Assembly: GCA_002964805.2 (NCBI GenBank)
Contig: PUDQ02000122.1
Coordinates: 1 to 47,429, forward strand
Direction of reading: 5' to 3'
Length of the DNA stretch: 47,429 bases
Source of the DNA: Trametes villosa
Taxonomy: Eukaryota > Basidiomycota > Agaricomycetes > Polyporales > Polyporaceae
How positions within the stretch are numbered: the stretch's first letter is position 1; each line of letters starts with the position of its first letter. The position numbers and the translations under genes are program-made. Shown here piece by piece: positions 28,626-40,912 of this stretch. Below the pieces are notes generated by a model that did no database searches, was not told the DNA's origin, and worked only from the letters and a program-made list of their open reading frames with translations.

Positions 28626-30799
28626 GTTAATGTGCAGCGTCCCCTCGAGGAGCAGACTTCTCACCCGAGATCCGCTGCAGATGGCTCTATCTCGACCTCC
28701 AAGCCGGTGGGAGCCTGAGTTGCGCACCTAGCACGCCCGATGAGCGTGCATATTCGCTGCATTTCGGATGCTACTCACGACGCGCGGCGGTCAACGGAGT
28801 TAGGCGTGTGGTCGACATCGAGCAAGAGATGGTCGGGAAATTTCTTGCAAAGAGAGCGGGGAAATCTTATCTAATCTGTGGCACGCGGGGAGATGCCCGA
28901 TGGAGCCAATCAGAGCGGGCGCGGGGTCATACTGGCCTGGGCGTCCGACGGGGGCTTGGACAGTACTCCCGCACTCTGCTCTCGCTCTTCAGCCATTCGG
29001 TTCCCCACACTCTCCTACGCTCTCTGGCCGCCTTCGCTCAGACGTCGCCCGCGCTCTCCTCGCTCTCTCGCCCGCCCGCCCCGTCTCTGGACCGTTCCCA
29101 GTGCCCCTCCCCGCTCTTCCACCCCCAATTCCCGCTCCCCCGCCCAACGCCCCGCTCTGAGACTCGGATGGTGGACTGGCCCTACTCGGGGCGACCTGCC
29201 TGTGCAAGCACGCGCCCGCCGCTCAAGTCCTCCGGCGCGCAGTTTGTATGCGCGACCGACGCTTCCCCTCTCTTGCGGCGACGAATTCGACGGCACGGCT
29301 GAATCGGGCACGCTGTGTACTACATTGTGCTGAGTTCTCAGCCTCGCCCGACTCAAACTGAGCTCGCAGCATCGCGTTCTTTGCGCTCAAACCCCTCGTT
29401 TCCCCGGCCTCCCCCGCCTACTTCCTCCCGCATGCACTCGAATGTTCCCGAACGTGTCGTAGGAACACCCCGCATATGCCTGCAGAATCCTAGGCGAAAC
29501 GGCCGTGGAACGCGCAAGTTACACCCCGACCGAAATCCGCGCCCCGCCCCCTCAAGATCCTCATCTCCCGAGCGCGTCTCCCGACGCCCCGCCTCCACAA
29601 GCACAGGGGATATCGGGTAGACCTGCAGGATGCTGCCGCTGCACGCGCGAAGCCGCCCCTCACGCCGTTCAATCGGGACTCTCGTCGCACGCACGGCTCC
29701 GTCTACCCCTTCCCTCGACGCCCACGACCCCCGGAACGCACGGCGCGTGCGACGACGGCATGGACGGAAGCGGGGTGCTATATGCGCTCCACAGATACGT
29801 TCCCAGCCTCTCCGAGCGCGATCTCCGCTCGCAAAGCTCATTTTTCATAGTGCCGCCCCGCCACATCGCGGATTCCCGCTCCCGCACACACCTAGAAGAC
29901 GGCGGAACGCCCGAATATTGAGCGCTTTGAAGCTCTCGACATGTCGCCGCCGGCGCGCGGCGGGGCATGCGCAATCCAGGGAGGGACGGTATCGGCACGG
30001 TCTCGGAAGCAGGTGCGTCCGGACACTCCTTTGTGCCACCCTCGCATCTCACCGCCCGCCTTTAGCACGCTTCTCATGTGTGTCCCGCATCTCCGCGACG
30101 ACGCTGTCGAACGCGCACGCCCGCCGCCGACGTGCTGCGCTGGGGGTCGTCGTCGACTCTGCCGCCATCCCCGGCGCCCCTTCTCGCGTCCTGCGACGTC
30201 CGGCCGCGCCCCGCAACTACGCCAGCGCCGTGGCGGGCGTAGATGACGCTGCTCGACAGCGTCATCGCTCGCGCACAGCCGCCATCAACGTCACACGCCG
30301 GGGAGAACATCGGCTCTGCCGCCGCCCCCGCCGACCTCCCCGCCGACCTCCCGCCTCTCTACTCCGATGCCCCGCCCCGCCCTTGTGCCGGGCGATGCAC
30401 GCCGTCCAGTACTCACGTCGCGTACGTTCCCGAAGTGTTCGCGCTCGAGCTGCGCTGACAACGTCGGGTTTTCAGGCCGCCCCCGCCCAGAACGCCCGGT
30501 ACACGCCGCCGACTGACGCGCCCCGGCCCCGTTTTGTATCTTAGACACGCCCAATAGACTCTTTTACCCCCCTCACGCGTGTCGGAGCCGTGCGCCGCCG
30601 TCGGGATGCGCGGCGGGCACGATCGCTGCCGCCATCCGCCACGAGGACGCCATCCTCCCGCCCGCGCTCGAGGCCGCCCCGCGCCCGCCAAGCGCCTGCG
30701 AAGCGTGCGTAAGGCACGTCCGGCCCCGTCTACGCGTGCGCACACGCGCCACCGCCGCGCAGCGCGTCGCGTCGCGGCCTCGTCGGTACGCCCGCCCCC
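28626..30799. other. ADE6 upstream region and GC-rich DNA without a gene
   Basis: The first few hundred bases should hold the ADE6 promoter: an inverted CCAAT (28906-28910 on plus) lies about 280 bp upstream of the ATG. Beyond about 28950 the DNA is pyrimidine-rich on plus, then CpG-rich. The long frames here translate to Arg/Pro/Ala-rich strings on several frames at once, the signature of base composition rather than coding. The same sequence recurs at 40913-43086. Confidence 0.5.
30242..30266. repeat. 10-bp-stem hairpin
   Basis: GATGACGCTG (30242-30251) pairs with CAGCGTCATC (30257-30266) around a 5-base loop. The duplicate is at 42529-42553. Role unknown. Confidence 0.5.
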
Positions 30800-32810
30800 G
30801 CGAAGACGCCCCCCTCCACGCCCGTCCCGCCCCCGTCCCGCCGCGCAAACACGATTCCGGGCATGCACGAACCACCCCACGCCCCCTGCAGCCGCCCCGG
30901 CGCGGTCCGCGCCGAGAATTCTCGCGCCGACTTTGCGCGTTTTCATGGGCGCGGCGGGCGCGCCCGCACGGAAACGCGCGCCCCCGCCGCCTCGCATGTC
31001 CTCCCCTTCCGCCCTTCGGTACGCCGACTCTCTTGGCCGTGCGCTATCGCCCGCCGTCGGCTGCGCGCGCCGGCGCCACGTTTCTAGCCGGTGGCTCATG
31101 CCGTCCGCCGCCAGCCAGGGGGCGCCACCGCCGACAAGAGCGCCGCGTGCGCCGCCGTCCCGCGCACGGACCGCCGCGCAACCGCCATTCCCCGGACGTA
31201 TGCACCGGGGCGTGCCTCTCTGGTGAGTCTCGTCGGGATCCGAGCACAAAAATATCGGGTCGACCGAGGGCCGTTTCATGGGTGCCCAGACGGATACGCG
31301 CGCCGCGCGCCACGTGCGCGTCCTCCCGCCGCGCCACTTTGCAGAACGGACGTCCTGAACGTAGGGACTCGATCCCTGCCGATTTCAAGCGTGGGCGACG
31401 ACTTTGAAAATCGCACTTTTCGTCGGTCCCTCTTGGCGACGAACCGCGCGGACGCCCCCGGGGCCGCTCTGCCCGTGCCGAACATCTCGAACATGCTCGC
31501 AGAGCATCTACGACACCCGTCCCACGCGCACAGAGGCGTTACGCGTCGCGCTCGCGTCGCTGCGCCGCCCGGACCCGGAGCTCGTGCCCAGCGAGACCCC
31601 CGTCACACGCGCCGTCCCGCGCCCTGACCGCCCCGCAAACACGATTCCCAGCACGAACGCACCGGGAAGCGTGTCCGCTGTGAGTTTCGCGTCGTTCCGA
31701 CGAGATAAAAATGTGCTCATCTTCGGCTCGTTTCATAGGCACTTTCACGAACACCCGCGCCGCGAGCCGAGTTCGTGTCCTCCCGCCGCGCCACTGTGCA
31801 GGGGGACTCCACTAAACATGGGCTATCGACCCCAGGAGGTTTCAGGAGCGGACGACGAGTTCGAATTTCGAACTTTTCGTCCGGCCCTCTGGGCGGCGAA
31901 CTTCGCGAACACCCCCACGGTCGGCCCGCCCCTCGCAAACGCCTCGAAGGCGTTTGTCAAGCATCCCTCACGCCCATTCAACACGAACGGACGCCCCACG
32001 GACGCCGCTCGCGTCGCAGCGAAGCTCGGCCACCCAGCTCGAGCCCGGCAAGAACTCGACATTGACCTCCAGCCCCCACACCGAGCCCCCCCGCAAACAC
32101 GAATCCCGGCACGAACGCCCCGGGACGCGTGCGCACAGCGAGTCTCGCGGCGATCCGGCGCGAAAAAGTTCGCGTCGACTCCGGGTGGCCTTGAGGGCGC
32201 GGACGCCGAACCGCGCGCCGCCGGCCGTGTGCACCCCCTCCCCCCGCGCCACTCGGCAGGGACACTCCCCTGCACGTACGCTATCGACTCCCGCGGGTTT
32301 CGAGCACGTACGCGGAGGTCGAATGGTGCGCTTTTCGGCGCTGTGCACCGGGCCACGGGGAGGTCGACCACGCACACGTCGCCGGGCCCGGCCCACTCAT
32401 CTCGAACGACTCGGACGTGCTTACTGTCCATCTACGACGCTCCCCCGACACCCACGGACGCGCCACGCCCGCTGCCCGCTTCGCTTTGCCACCCGGGGGA
32501 GAAGCCTCTCCTCACGAAGACCCCGGCCTCGGCCCCCAACCGTTTCCCGGGACGCCTCGCAAACTCGATTCCCGGGACGTCCGCACCGAGGGGCGTAGTC
32601 GCCGCAAGTTTCGCAGGGATCCGGCGCGAAAAAATCGCGTCGATCTCGGGTGGCTTCGAGGGCGCGGACGTCGAAACGCGTGCCGCGGAACGCGCTCGCA
32701 GTCTCCCGCGGCGCCGTTTCGCCCGAAGACTCCCTTAGGTGTACTCTATCGACTTCAGCCGCTTCCAAGCGCGTGCAAGGCGTTCGAAACCCGGGCTTCC
32801 AGTCCAACAC
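30800..32810. repeat. Degenerate tandem array, unit about 460 bp (copy 1)
   Basis: A GCAAAC/ACGATTCC-type landmark recurs at 30845, 31178, 31635, 32093 and 32559, with spacings of 333, 457, 458 and 466. A second landmark (CTATCGAC or close) recurs near 31366, 31822, 32281 and 32746. Each unit also shares TCTCG(A)AC, an ATCCGGCGCGAAAA-like word and a CCGCGCCAC word. Units are clearly related but much diverged, unlike the fresh duplication around them. In one frame the motif IP-x-T-x-AP followed by R-x-E/D-K recurs, and a minus-strand frame also recurs, so the coding strand, if any, cannot be told. Confidence 0.75.
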
Positions 32811-35142
32811 GGAGAAGCACGACGCCGCGACCCGCGGCGCCAGTCCTCGACCACCGCGTGCGGCACAGGCGCAAGGCGCGCCGCGGAGCTGGCGTGCGCA
32901 CTGCCTGCTCGACGCAGACGCGTGCGTCACGCTCGTCGCGAATGCGCAAGGTACGCGACCCCTTCTCTCTCGGGTCCGCCTGGTACTCACGCTCCCTACA
33001 GCACGCCCGCGTACCTCGCGCACTGGGGCTGTCCACGCGCCCCTCGCCTCCCCGTCTCTCTCGTACGAGCCACGGCAGCCCGTCCGCGCCGGCTACCGAG
33101 TCGAGCCACGCCCGATGACGAGGCAATAAGTACGGGCGGCCCCGCATGATCGAGATCGACCCGACCCCATCCCCGCCGGCAACCTAGGCACTGGGCGCGA
33201 AGGCGTAGGAGACCGGATGGCGCCGCAACGCCCGAGAAGGAGCGCGCACAGCGCTCGCTGGGTAGTTAGTAGCACGACATGTACATACGGCGGGCCTCGC
33301 GCCACCCGAATAGACTCGCGCCCCCGCCTGCGTGCGCGGAGCGCCGTCCACTGCCCCCCGTGTGTGCGCTCCTGCGCCGGTCAGTGCCTGCGTGGTGGGC
33401 AGGGTAACTAAAGTACATATGGGCCCCTCCCACCTCCATTTGTTCGCGCTCCGCCTTCGGCAACGCGACGCCGCCTAGGCGCGCCGTCTCGTCTTCCAAC
33501 GCCCGGGGTCAGTAGTGCGTAACACGCGCGAAGCCGATGCGGGAGAATTTACCTCGGGCACGGGCAATCGCGCGGGCGCACAGCGGCGTGGGCAAGGCTG
33601 AAAATAGTCGAGTCGATGCGGGTCGAGTGAGGCTGCACGAAGTGGTAGTAAGTTCCCGAACCTCCCTTGGGAGTAACTAACTAACCCACCGCAATGATGC
33701 TGCAAGATGGCTTGAGCGCGGAGAGGTCGCGCTGCTGCGAGCAGCTCACCGGGAGAGCGTCGCAAACCGGTGGTGTGCACCGCCGCGCTCGTACCGTGCG
33801 CGGGCGGCCTGCTCCGTGCTCGTCGCCGAATCCCCGACGGCGGGACGCACAGCAGCGCAGGATTTTGCTCGCGCTCGCGATGCTCCGTTCGTAGTCAGTA
33901 CAAGTCTGTATAAATGAGGTCAATCACGCCGTTTCACGGTGAGTACCTACTGACATACCATGCATCTCGGACAGGTGCGGGCGGGGAGCGTTGCGTAGCC
34001 GTCGAGGCGATGCCCTTGCGTTGCACGGGTCGGGGAGAGCGGGAATGAGCAGGGCGAAAAGAGGAGGGGAAGGTGGCCGCATTCGCGTGCCGTGCCCCTC
34101 GTACTTATGCCCCCGGAGATTCGGGTCGTCCGCCCGCCGCTGCCCGTTCCGTGGTCCGTGCGGCGTCCGTGCGCGACGGCCAAGCCCATTCCAGTCATTT
34201 GCGAGGCGGGTCGGGGCCCGCTTGTTACGAGATGGGCGGAGGGGAAGACCAATCCCGAGAGTACTCGGAGGACAACACCGAGCCCGCACGTTGGCGGACC
34301 AACCAGCGCGCGACACGGAAAGCTGAAGGAGACGGAGTCAGCGGGAAGAGGTGCGCACGGACGCACCGCGAGAGGAACAATAAGACTTACGCGGTGCAGA
34401 ACGTTTCACGGCGTGGTCCCCGAGCGAACATTTGGACGCGGTCGCTTCGGCGGATATTGGGCGCTCGGTACGCGAGTACTCAGGAACGAAGGTCCTCGTC
34501 TTGAGCGGGCGCAGGCACTGCCCCGATCGCTTGAAGTGTGCTATGCCGAAGGGTGGGTTGTCTCCGTGGAAGCGGAAACGAGAGGGCGTGCGGGGAGGCG
34601 GGTTGCTGCTTGTGGGGACTCGGAGAGGTGCAGTGCAAGTGCTGAGGTTCCCGACTTGCCCTGCAAAGTTAGTGTAACGCCCATGTGTATGATACCATAT
34701 CCCATCGAGCTGGAGCTGCATACCGGTGAGGCGGCGCGAAGCGCATGAGCGGAATAGGCGAACACGGCGATGATGCTCTTGCCGTGCAGCTCGTCTCAGC
34801 ACCCGGACCGTCGGGCAGGGCAGCGCAAAGCGTGCTGGGGGTGGAAACAACGCTTCGGGTGGCAGTCAGACCCGCGAGTCGTTCACAAGCACAGAAGGCC
34901 GGCGGCAGGTCCAGAGCGCCGCCGTGGATCGAACGCGTGAGGGCTGGGCATGTGGCACGGCATGTAGTACTGTCTAAATACACAGCTGCGGACCCTCCTC
35001 GCCCGGTATACAACCTTGCAGCACGTTATCAGCACCTGCACGCAATTTTGGGATGATACTAAGAGCAAACACAAACCCCGTAGTGAAATCCGCATTGTGG
35101 CTCTCGGCATCCACCCTCCCAGGCCCCATGCGGTTTCTATTC
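32811..35142. other. No gene recognised (copy 1 of duplicated DNA)
   Basis: GC-rich to about 33.4 kb, then more mixed. Frames such as 34092-34748 lack recognisable motifs and have no supporting splice structure. Repeated at 45098-47429. Confidence 0.4.
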
Positions 35143-37700
35143 TGGGCACGAGATCGTCTACGAATGTTCGAGTTGTGCACGACCTTACGTGTTTGGGTGC
35201 GCGTGCTTCGCGGGGTGGCGTAGTATTCCGCGAGCTGCCTATCTTCTCCGAGCGGGACCCTTGCGAGCAGATCTCGATATTCCGCCACCAAGCCGGCAAT
35301 GCGCGCGTGGTCCTGAGCACCACTCTGTCGGTTTACAGAGATCCACTCACGCTGGATCTGATCGTTCTGGGGCAGGCGGAGGTGGCGGACAGGCGCGAGC
35401 CTGAGCGTCGAGCGGCGAGCTTAGCGTACAGAGCCAGGTCGGTAGCCAAGATCTAGCTTCGCGCGATCTCCAGGGTGCGCGCTGTTCGTGCCTAGCCAGA
35501 TAAACCGAGTCGCAGGCATAGAGAAAACAAGCCAAAAGCAGCCAAACCGAGCTGAGCACCGTTTGACGATGGAGGTAGTGGTGAACGCGTGCAGCTCGCA
35601 GCTCGAGGTGCGGCGGCGGCTTCGAACGTTGTTACCGCAATAGGCAGGCGCCTGTGCTCATTCACACACGCCGTCTCCGCGCGCACTCACGCCTTGAGCC
35701 TCAACCACGACGTCGATGGCTGCGGAAATTTGGGAGAACGTCTGCGAGGAGGCCAAGGCGGCGTTGAGTAGAATTTGGCGAGATCGGGGCGCGAGCGCGT
35801 GGGCGTATCTCGACCGGCGCAGGGTCAGGCGCGAGCGCCCGCCCGCCGGGTGAATAGCCGTGAACCTTCGTCTTGCGTCCCTCCGTCGCGGGCCTTCGTT
35901 CCGCGGCCATAAAATAATATTCACCTCTACATAAATGCCAGAGTACCCTAAGATGTGCCAAACAAAGGGCAGAAGTGGAGGAGATTGGGAATAAAGGTGT
36001 GAGGAGCAGGCTGCTGCTCACACCAGTATTCCTACTCCCTCCACTTCTGAGTGGACGGGTGTGTGATCGAGAGAGCGCGGTCCAGAGCGCGAAGGCTGGG
36101 CGTGGAGCCGGTGTGATCAGAGAAATTACGCAGCTGTAAAAAGGGTCAGTTTCATGGGTGTCCCATTGTCGGAAGTGAGTCAGAGCCCGTACTAAGATGC
36201 AATAAGCCCATCCTGAAGTTCATTGGCTCTTGGCGAACACACGGGCCAGGCAATGATATTTGAAAGAGCTAATTATTCTACTGATACATTACAGGGGTTC
36301 CCACACGGGCGAGGCGGCGAGGACAGGCGGATTGGAGCGGCAGGCGTCCCCATCGCGCTCGCCTAAGTCTCGCGTGCGGGACGGCGTGGCGCCGCACAGA
36401 CTCACCCTGCCGTCTGGGCCGGATGCAGTCAGGGCCGCCCGCATCCTCCGCCGGTCTGCACGCAATCAGCTCCGGACGCCCTGCGTGCTCCGCCCGGTCA
36501 TCCATGCACATCCGCGGCATAGGGAGCATCGAGGGCCGGACACTACCACCCTTGCGGCGCTGAGAAGCGGACGGTACCGTGTACATGGATTTCCTGGCCA
36601 CGCCGAGGCCCCCGGCTAACCCCATCAGCGTTAGAGACAGGCCTCCGGCGCACCTGCGGAGCATGCGCAGGCGAACGGAGGCCGCAGCTACGCGACGGAA
36701 GAAGCAGCCGCGACAAGGCCGCAAGAGGCAGGAACAGCCTCTCGCATCCTCGCAGATGCGGGCGGCCGGTCCTACACTATCTTGCGACCTCGTCGCTTGC
36801 CCTTCCATCTCCCCCGCATGCTCGCTCCTCCCGCTCCTCCCGCTCCCCCGCTCCTCGAGGACCGCCCGCGCACGGTATCACCGGCGGCGCGAACATCCGC
36901 CCCACGTCCTGAATGCGCTCGCATGTCAGTACGGCTGCACCGACGTCGCGAGGACACCCCCACCTTTCCAAACGGGCTGCAGGTATGCTCCAGGTCCATG
37001 TCCTGCATCTTCGGGCTGCGCGCTGACCCGTCCGTTGCAGAATCGCGTATCCGGCACTCTAGCACACAAGGCGGCGTCGATGTGGCACCACGCCATCGGA
37101 CGGCAGTCGCGAGGAAGGTTGCGGGTGCAAGCGGGAGCGTGAGCGCGGCAGGGAGTGCGGGGAGCCGCTGCATTCGCACGCGCTGCTCCGGCATCCGTCC
37201 CGACGCACACCGCGTGGAAGCAGTTCGACGCCTTGCACGGTACGCCCATCTCTCACATACACCCTCCGCGGTGCGCTCATTCGTTCATGATAGAAGCCGG
37301 GGACATGCGCCCGCCGCGCCGAAGCAAGTGTTAGTATTCGTCGCTCCGGAGACGAGGTTCGTACCGAAATCACTCGTTTGCAGCCTCGAGCGTCCGGCTG
37401 ACCGCGTGGCTGGGCACCCAGGCTCTCATCGTGTTGGGGACGCCGCTGCAAGCTCAGTGTGCGCGCCGACTCAATTTCCGGAGCACGCGCGAACGAGCAG
37501 GGAGGAGCGGCGGACGTGGGCGGGAGGAAGCACGTCGCGGCGCGAGCCCGAAGTCTCGCGCTCGAGCTTCGTCGGTTTAGGCGCCCACGCCCATCGCCCG
37601 CCACAATGTCCCTCGCGCGCGGCTTCGACTCTTCCTCCAGTTCCGCCGGCCGCGACTTCGCTCTCCCGCCTCACGCCGCTCATTCTCAAGCCTCAAGTCT
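35143..37700. other. Single-copy part of the right half, at most gene fragments
   Basis: Not duplicated within the window. The best coding hint is an intron-like segment at 36984-37039 (GTATGC...GTTGCAG) that joins a frame ending FPNGLQ in phase 0 to NRVSGTLAHKAASMWHHAIG, stopping at 37140-37142. Upstream exons could not be resolved. An ATG-less open frame near 35016-35456 has protein-like composition but no start. No family recognised. Confidence 0.25.
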
Positions 37701-37739
37701 GCTCGAGAGTGGCTTACCGTCGATGAAAGACTCCGGGGC

Positions 37740-39380
37740 GGCATATTAGTACGTACTGAGTTGAGACTCCTGACCGATTCCGACGGGTGGCTGACTTGCT
37801 GATTGGTTGCAGATCGCGGGCTAGTGTCAATGCGACCTACCGTTTTAAGCAAGCGTAATGTCGCGCGGTGCAAGAGGGAGGAGACGGCGGCTGGACGAAC
37901 TTCGCGGCGGCGCGAAGTTGGAGACTTTGCAGTTTTGAGCGGTGTCGGAATAAGCGCCGGCGACTGCCCCGGAGCGCGAACCTGCCGCCGACTCGCTCCC
38001 CCCATTCCCGCCTCCACTTGAGTACTGGCGAGAGCCGATCATCCCCTCCTCGCCTCATTCCTCCACCTTTCGGGGCTTCAAGAGCCGGAACTTAGCTGTA
38101 CGGCCGCTCGCCGGGGCCTGGCTCCTTCGAGCACTTGCACCCGGCCGCTCGGAGCCCGCGGAATCGAGAAGTGCGGCAGGGACGCACCTCAAGAGCGTCC
38201 TCGTGCGGGTTTTTCGGCGTACAAGTGCCATTCACGGCGGGAAACGGGCGGAAGGAGGAGCAGGTACGTACCTTTTCGGAGTACTCATGTCCAAGTTCCC
38301 ACTGACCTTTCTCTTTGCATACGCAGGAGGGCGGGGACTCGATCGGGCATCGCGCACGAGTAGACGAGGACGAGGGCGAGCGACAAGTCGAAGCCGGCGC
38401 GGGACTTTGCAGTTTCGAGTCGCGTCATAATAGGCGCCCGTGGTGGCTGAATCCGCGAACTCGTTTCTCACTCGGCCAACGCCCTCCTGCGCGCGGCGCG
38501 CGGCGGGAGAGTGCTCCTACGCCCTCCCTCGTCGCCCGCATCCACTTCCCGGACTTTGCGAGCGGGCTCGACCTCGCCGACGCCGGCGCGAGACGGCGTT
38601 CGCGCGGACGCTCTCTGAGCGCGTGGCGAGCGTTCGAGCGCGTCGCGCGGCGGGATCAAGCAGCCGCAGACGAGGTGCGTACGCAGTCGGCCTACCCCGT
38701 CTGCAGATACTCACCGACTTTCTCCGCCACGCAGGTTGCGCAAGGGGCGAGAGGCCGGCGCGGACAGCCGAGGGGGCACGCGGGTGGGAGAAGACAAGTC
38801 GCGGGTGGGACGTCGACGGCGGCGCGAGCCTTCGCAGCTTCGCGTCGCGTCGAAAATAGGCGCCCACTGACGGGCGAGTGCGCGAAGTCGGCGAGTGACT
38901 TTGCGCTCGCCTTCCGCCCGCTGTCTCGCGACTGCGACGCCGCCGGCCACTCATAACCCCATCCGCGCGTTTCCCGGCCGTCTCAGCCGGTACAAGACTC
39001 TCTGCGACGCCGGGGCGAAGTCCGCGCTCTTATCTCGCCGGAGCGTGGCACGGAAGGACGTGTGCACCCGCGGCGCCGAGCCGTGTCCGGCGCGCCTCTA
39101 GACGTCTAACCGAGCACCTGCGGGTAAGTGCCCACCTCGCCTTGCACCCGGCCTCCCTGCTGACCCGCTCGAGCTCGCAGATGGCGGATTTGCGGAGGCG
39201 CGAACGGCTGACGCGGGATAGGGGAGACGGGAGGGGACGGGCGACAGCGGCAGAGCACGAACAGAGCCACAGCGGAGACTCTGCCCGTTCGCGCAGATCG
39301 TCAGAATAAGCGCCCGTTGCGCGAACGCGGACTTCGGCCGCTCGCAGCTCGGAGTACTCGTCGTAGTTTCCCTGAGCGTG
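37740..39380. repeat. Second degenerate tandem array, unit about 450 bp
   Basis: The landmark TAAGCGCC/TAGGCGCCC, preceded by a diverged GACTTTGCAGTTT...GAGTCG block, recurs at 37951, 38431, 38857 and 39307 (spacings 480, 426, 450). Upstream in most units is an intron-like stretch: GTACGTACC...TACGCAG, GTGCGTACG...CACGCAG and GTAAGTGCC...CTCGCAG. On the minus strand the word GAYY/GAYS...NCKV is readable in two units and faint in a third. The array may be copies of a small decayed spliced gene or non-coding satellite-like DNA. Confidence 0.65.
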
Positions 39381-39482
39381 CCCCAGTAGTACTGTGTACG
39401 GTCCACTTGAAATCTAGTGTTTCCGAGCCGTACAAACCGAGTGCCCGCCCCTCCTCCTGAGTCCCTCCTCCCCCCACTCCCG

Positions 39483-39527
39483 CCAGCGTTAAACTACCTC
39501 ACAAATTCGACGTCCAGCGTTAAACTA
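39483..39527 (+). repeat. 14-bp direct repeat near the duplication junction
   Basis: CCAGCGTTAAACTA at 39483-39496 and again at 39514-39527, about 230 bp before the breakpoint. Confidence 0.7.
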
Positions 39528-40912
39528 GACACTGTTTTCGACGCAGAGGTCAGAATTGCATCAGGGAGATCTGTGCATTCCCCGAGAGGTTCACGGGGAC
39601 GGCACCGACTCCTCCTCCCGCCGGCTCGCCAACGCCCGCCCCCCACACAGCCACCCCCGCGTCGCCGCCCCGCGCACCGCCACCCGCGAACACACACGCA
39701 GCTCGAGCGCACGAAATATATTCGCTGTCTACCACACGCCTGACTGCCGCGCCGCCCGCGAATGAGGAGGTTCGAGACCGTAAAGCCCGCCAGACCGGCT
39801 TTGGGCTTCGAGCCGCGCCCGACGGCCCCTTCGTCGCGGATCTCGCCGCCGGAGCCCGTCGCGGCACCGGGGTACGGCGAGACGGCGGTAGGATGATTGT
39901 GTGTCTCGACCTTGATGAGCACAGGCATATCCTCGACCTCGCTGTGGTAGAGGTGCTTGATTCCCGGGTTGGCATCGCTGCTGGCGGTGTACGACACGCC
40001 GAACCGGGGAGCGCGATGGCCTTCGAACACGGCGGCGTTGTCAGAGTACGCAGAGATGGTTCCGGTGCCATTCAGCTTCTCGGTGTTGCGGATCATCTGG
40101 AAAAGAGACGTGTCCTGGGCCTCCCCGTCGATCGTCCATGACGCGTTGAAGATCTTGTGGCGGCAATGCTCCGAGTTGACCTGCGCGAACATGAAGAGCT
40201 CGGCGTCGGTGGGATTGCGGCTCATAGGCGCAGCTCCGGTCACATAGGCGGCAATGAGGTATTCAATCTCGTCGGAGGAAAGGGCGAGACCCAGCTCCTT
40301 GTTCGCAGCGATGAGCTTCTGGCGGGCAGCCTCGCCATCGGTGTCGGAGACGAGATCGATCGTCCGGAGGGGGCTGGCTGCCTTGTGTGCGAAGATGGCC
40401 TCGGACTCGGGGATCGAAAACTGGACGACTTGAGTCATACGGTCGTGGATGAGGGGTGCGATACGATCCAGGACCTCTGGGGTGATGCTCGATCCGTCAC
40501 TGGGGGTGAAAGCATACGCGAAACCGCGCTCAAGACGTTCCACCTGGTCTCCGATCTTGCATATTCTAGCAATGTCCGTCGCCTTGCTAGACCAAGGGGA
40601 GACTGAGCCCGGGCGGGGGAGCACGAAGACGACGTTCTGGCGCGACTGCAAGGCGGATGTCGTGCTTGGGAGCTCTATGTGGTCACCGTACTCGAGGAGG
40701 CGTTCGAGGATACGGCGGTAGGGCGAGTCATGCTTGGAAAGCTCCGCCTCTGTGGATGGTGTCCGGCAAGCGACGAGGTGGATGTAGACTGCATCTACGG
40801 AGGCGATGTGGGGGCATGTCTGCTGGATGTTCCGTAGAATGACGTCCCGCTTGGACTCAGAGACAGAAGAGCTTCCCGGGATGACAAGCATAGTGATCTG
40901 CGCAGGGCTCAT
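39494..40912 (-). pseudogene. ADE6: Truncated FGAM synthase copy
   Basis: Starts at the same ATG as the intact gene and is identical for 384 codons apart from one silent change, with the same upstream DNA for at least 6.5 kb. At 39760 the duplication ends, just past the VETHNHPTA segment. The frame then runs 88 codons into unrelated Arg/Gly/Cys-rich sequence and stops at 39496-39494. The catalytic second half-domain and glutaminase are missing, so no FGAM synthase activity is possible. With the whole promoter duplicated, a transcript and a 472-residue chimeric protein could still be made. Base identity says that this happened very recently, or that it is an assembly product. Confidence 0.9.

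Larger units (their letters stand above)
27473..35142. repeat. Tandem duplication, copy 1 (part seen twice)
   Basis: Identical to 39760-47429 at a constant offset of 12,287 bp except A27528 versus G39815. That change is silent (CGT/CGC) in FGAM synthase. Left of 27473 the two sequences differ at once. The right limit is set by the end of the window, so the full unit may be 27473-39759. Confidence 0.97.

Noticed and set aside
29630..30544. 304-codon plus-strand frame and its copy at 41917-42831
   Set aside because: Arg/Ala/Pro-rich with no motif, and overlapping equally long frames on the other strand. Explained by GC content.
31404..32738. 444-codon frame and its copy at 43691-45025
   Set aside because: It spans several units of the 460-bp array, but unit spacings are not multiples of three and similar motifs fall in different frames. 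Not accepted as a gene.
32780..32800. tRNA-like T-loop word GTTCGAAAC
   Set aside because: No acceptor, D or anticodon arms upstream, and it belongs to a unit of the tandem array.
34883..35323. 146-codon minus-strand frame at the right edge of duplicated copy 1
   Set aside because: No motif, overlaps an equally open plus frame, and is not preserved as a unit by any neighbouring signal.
35016..35456. Open frame with protein-like composition
   Set aside because: It contains no ATG and no clear splice sites at its ends. No family recognised.
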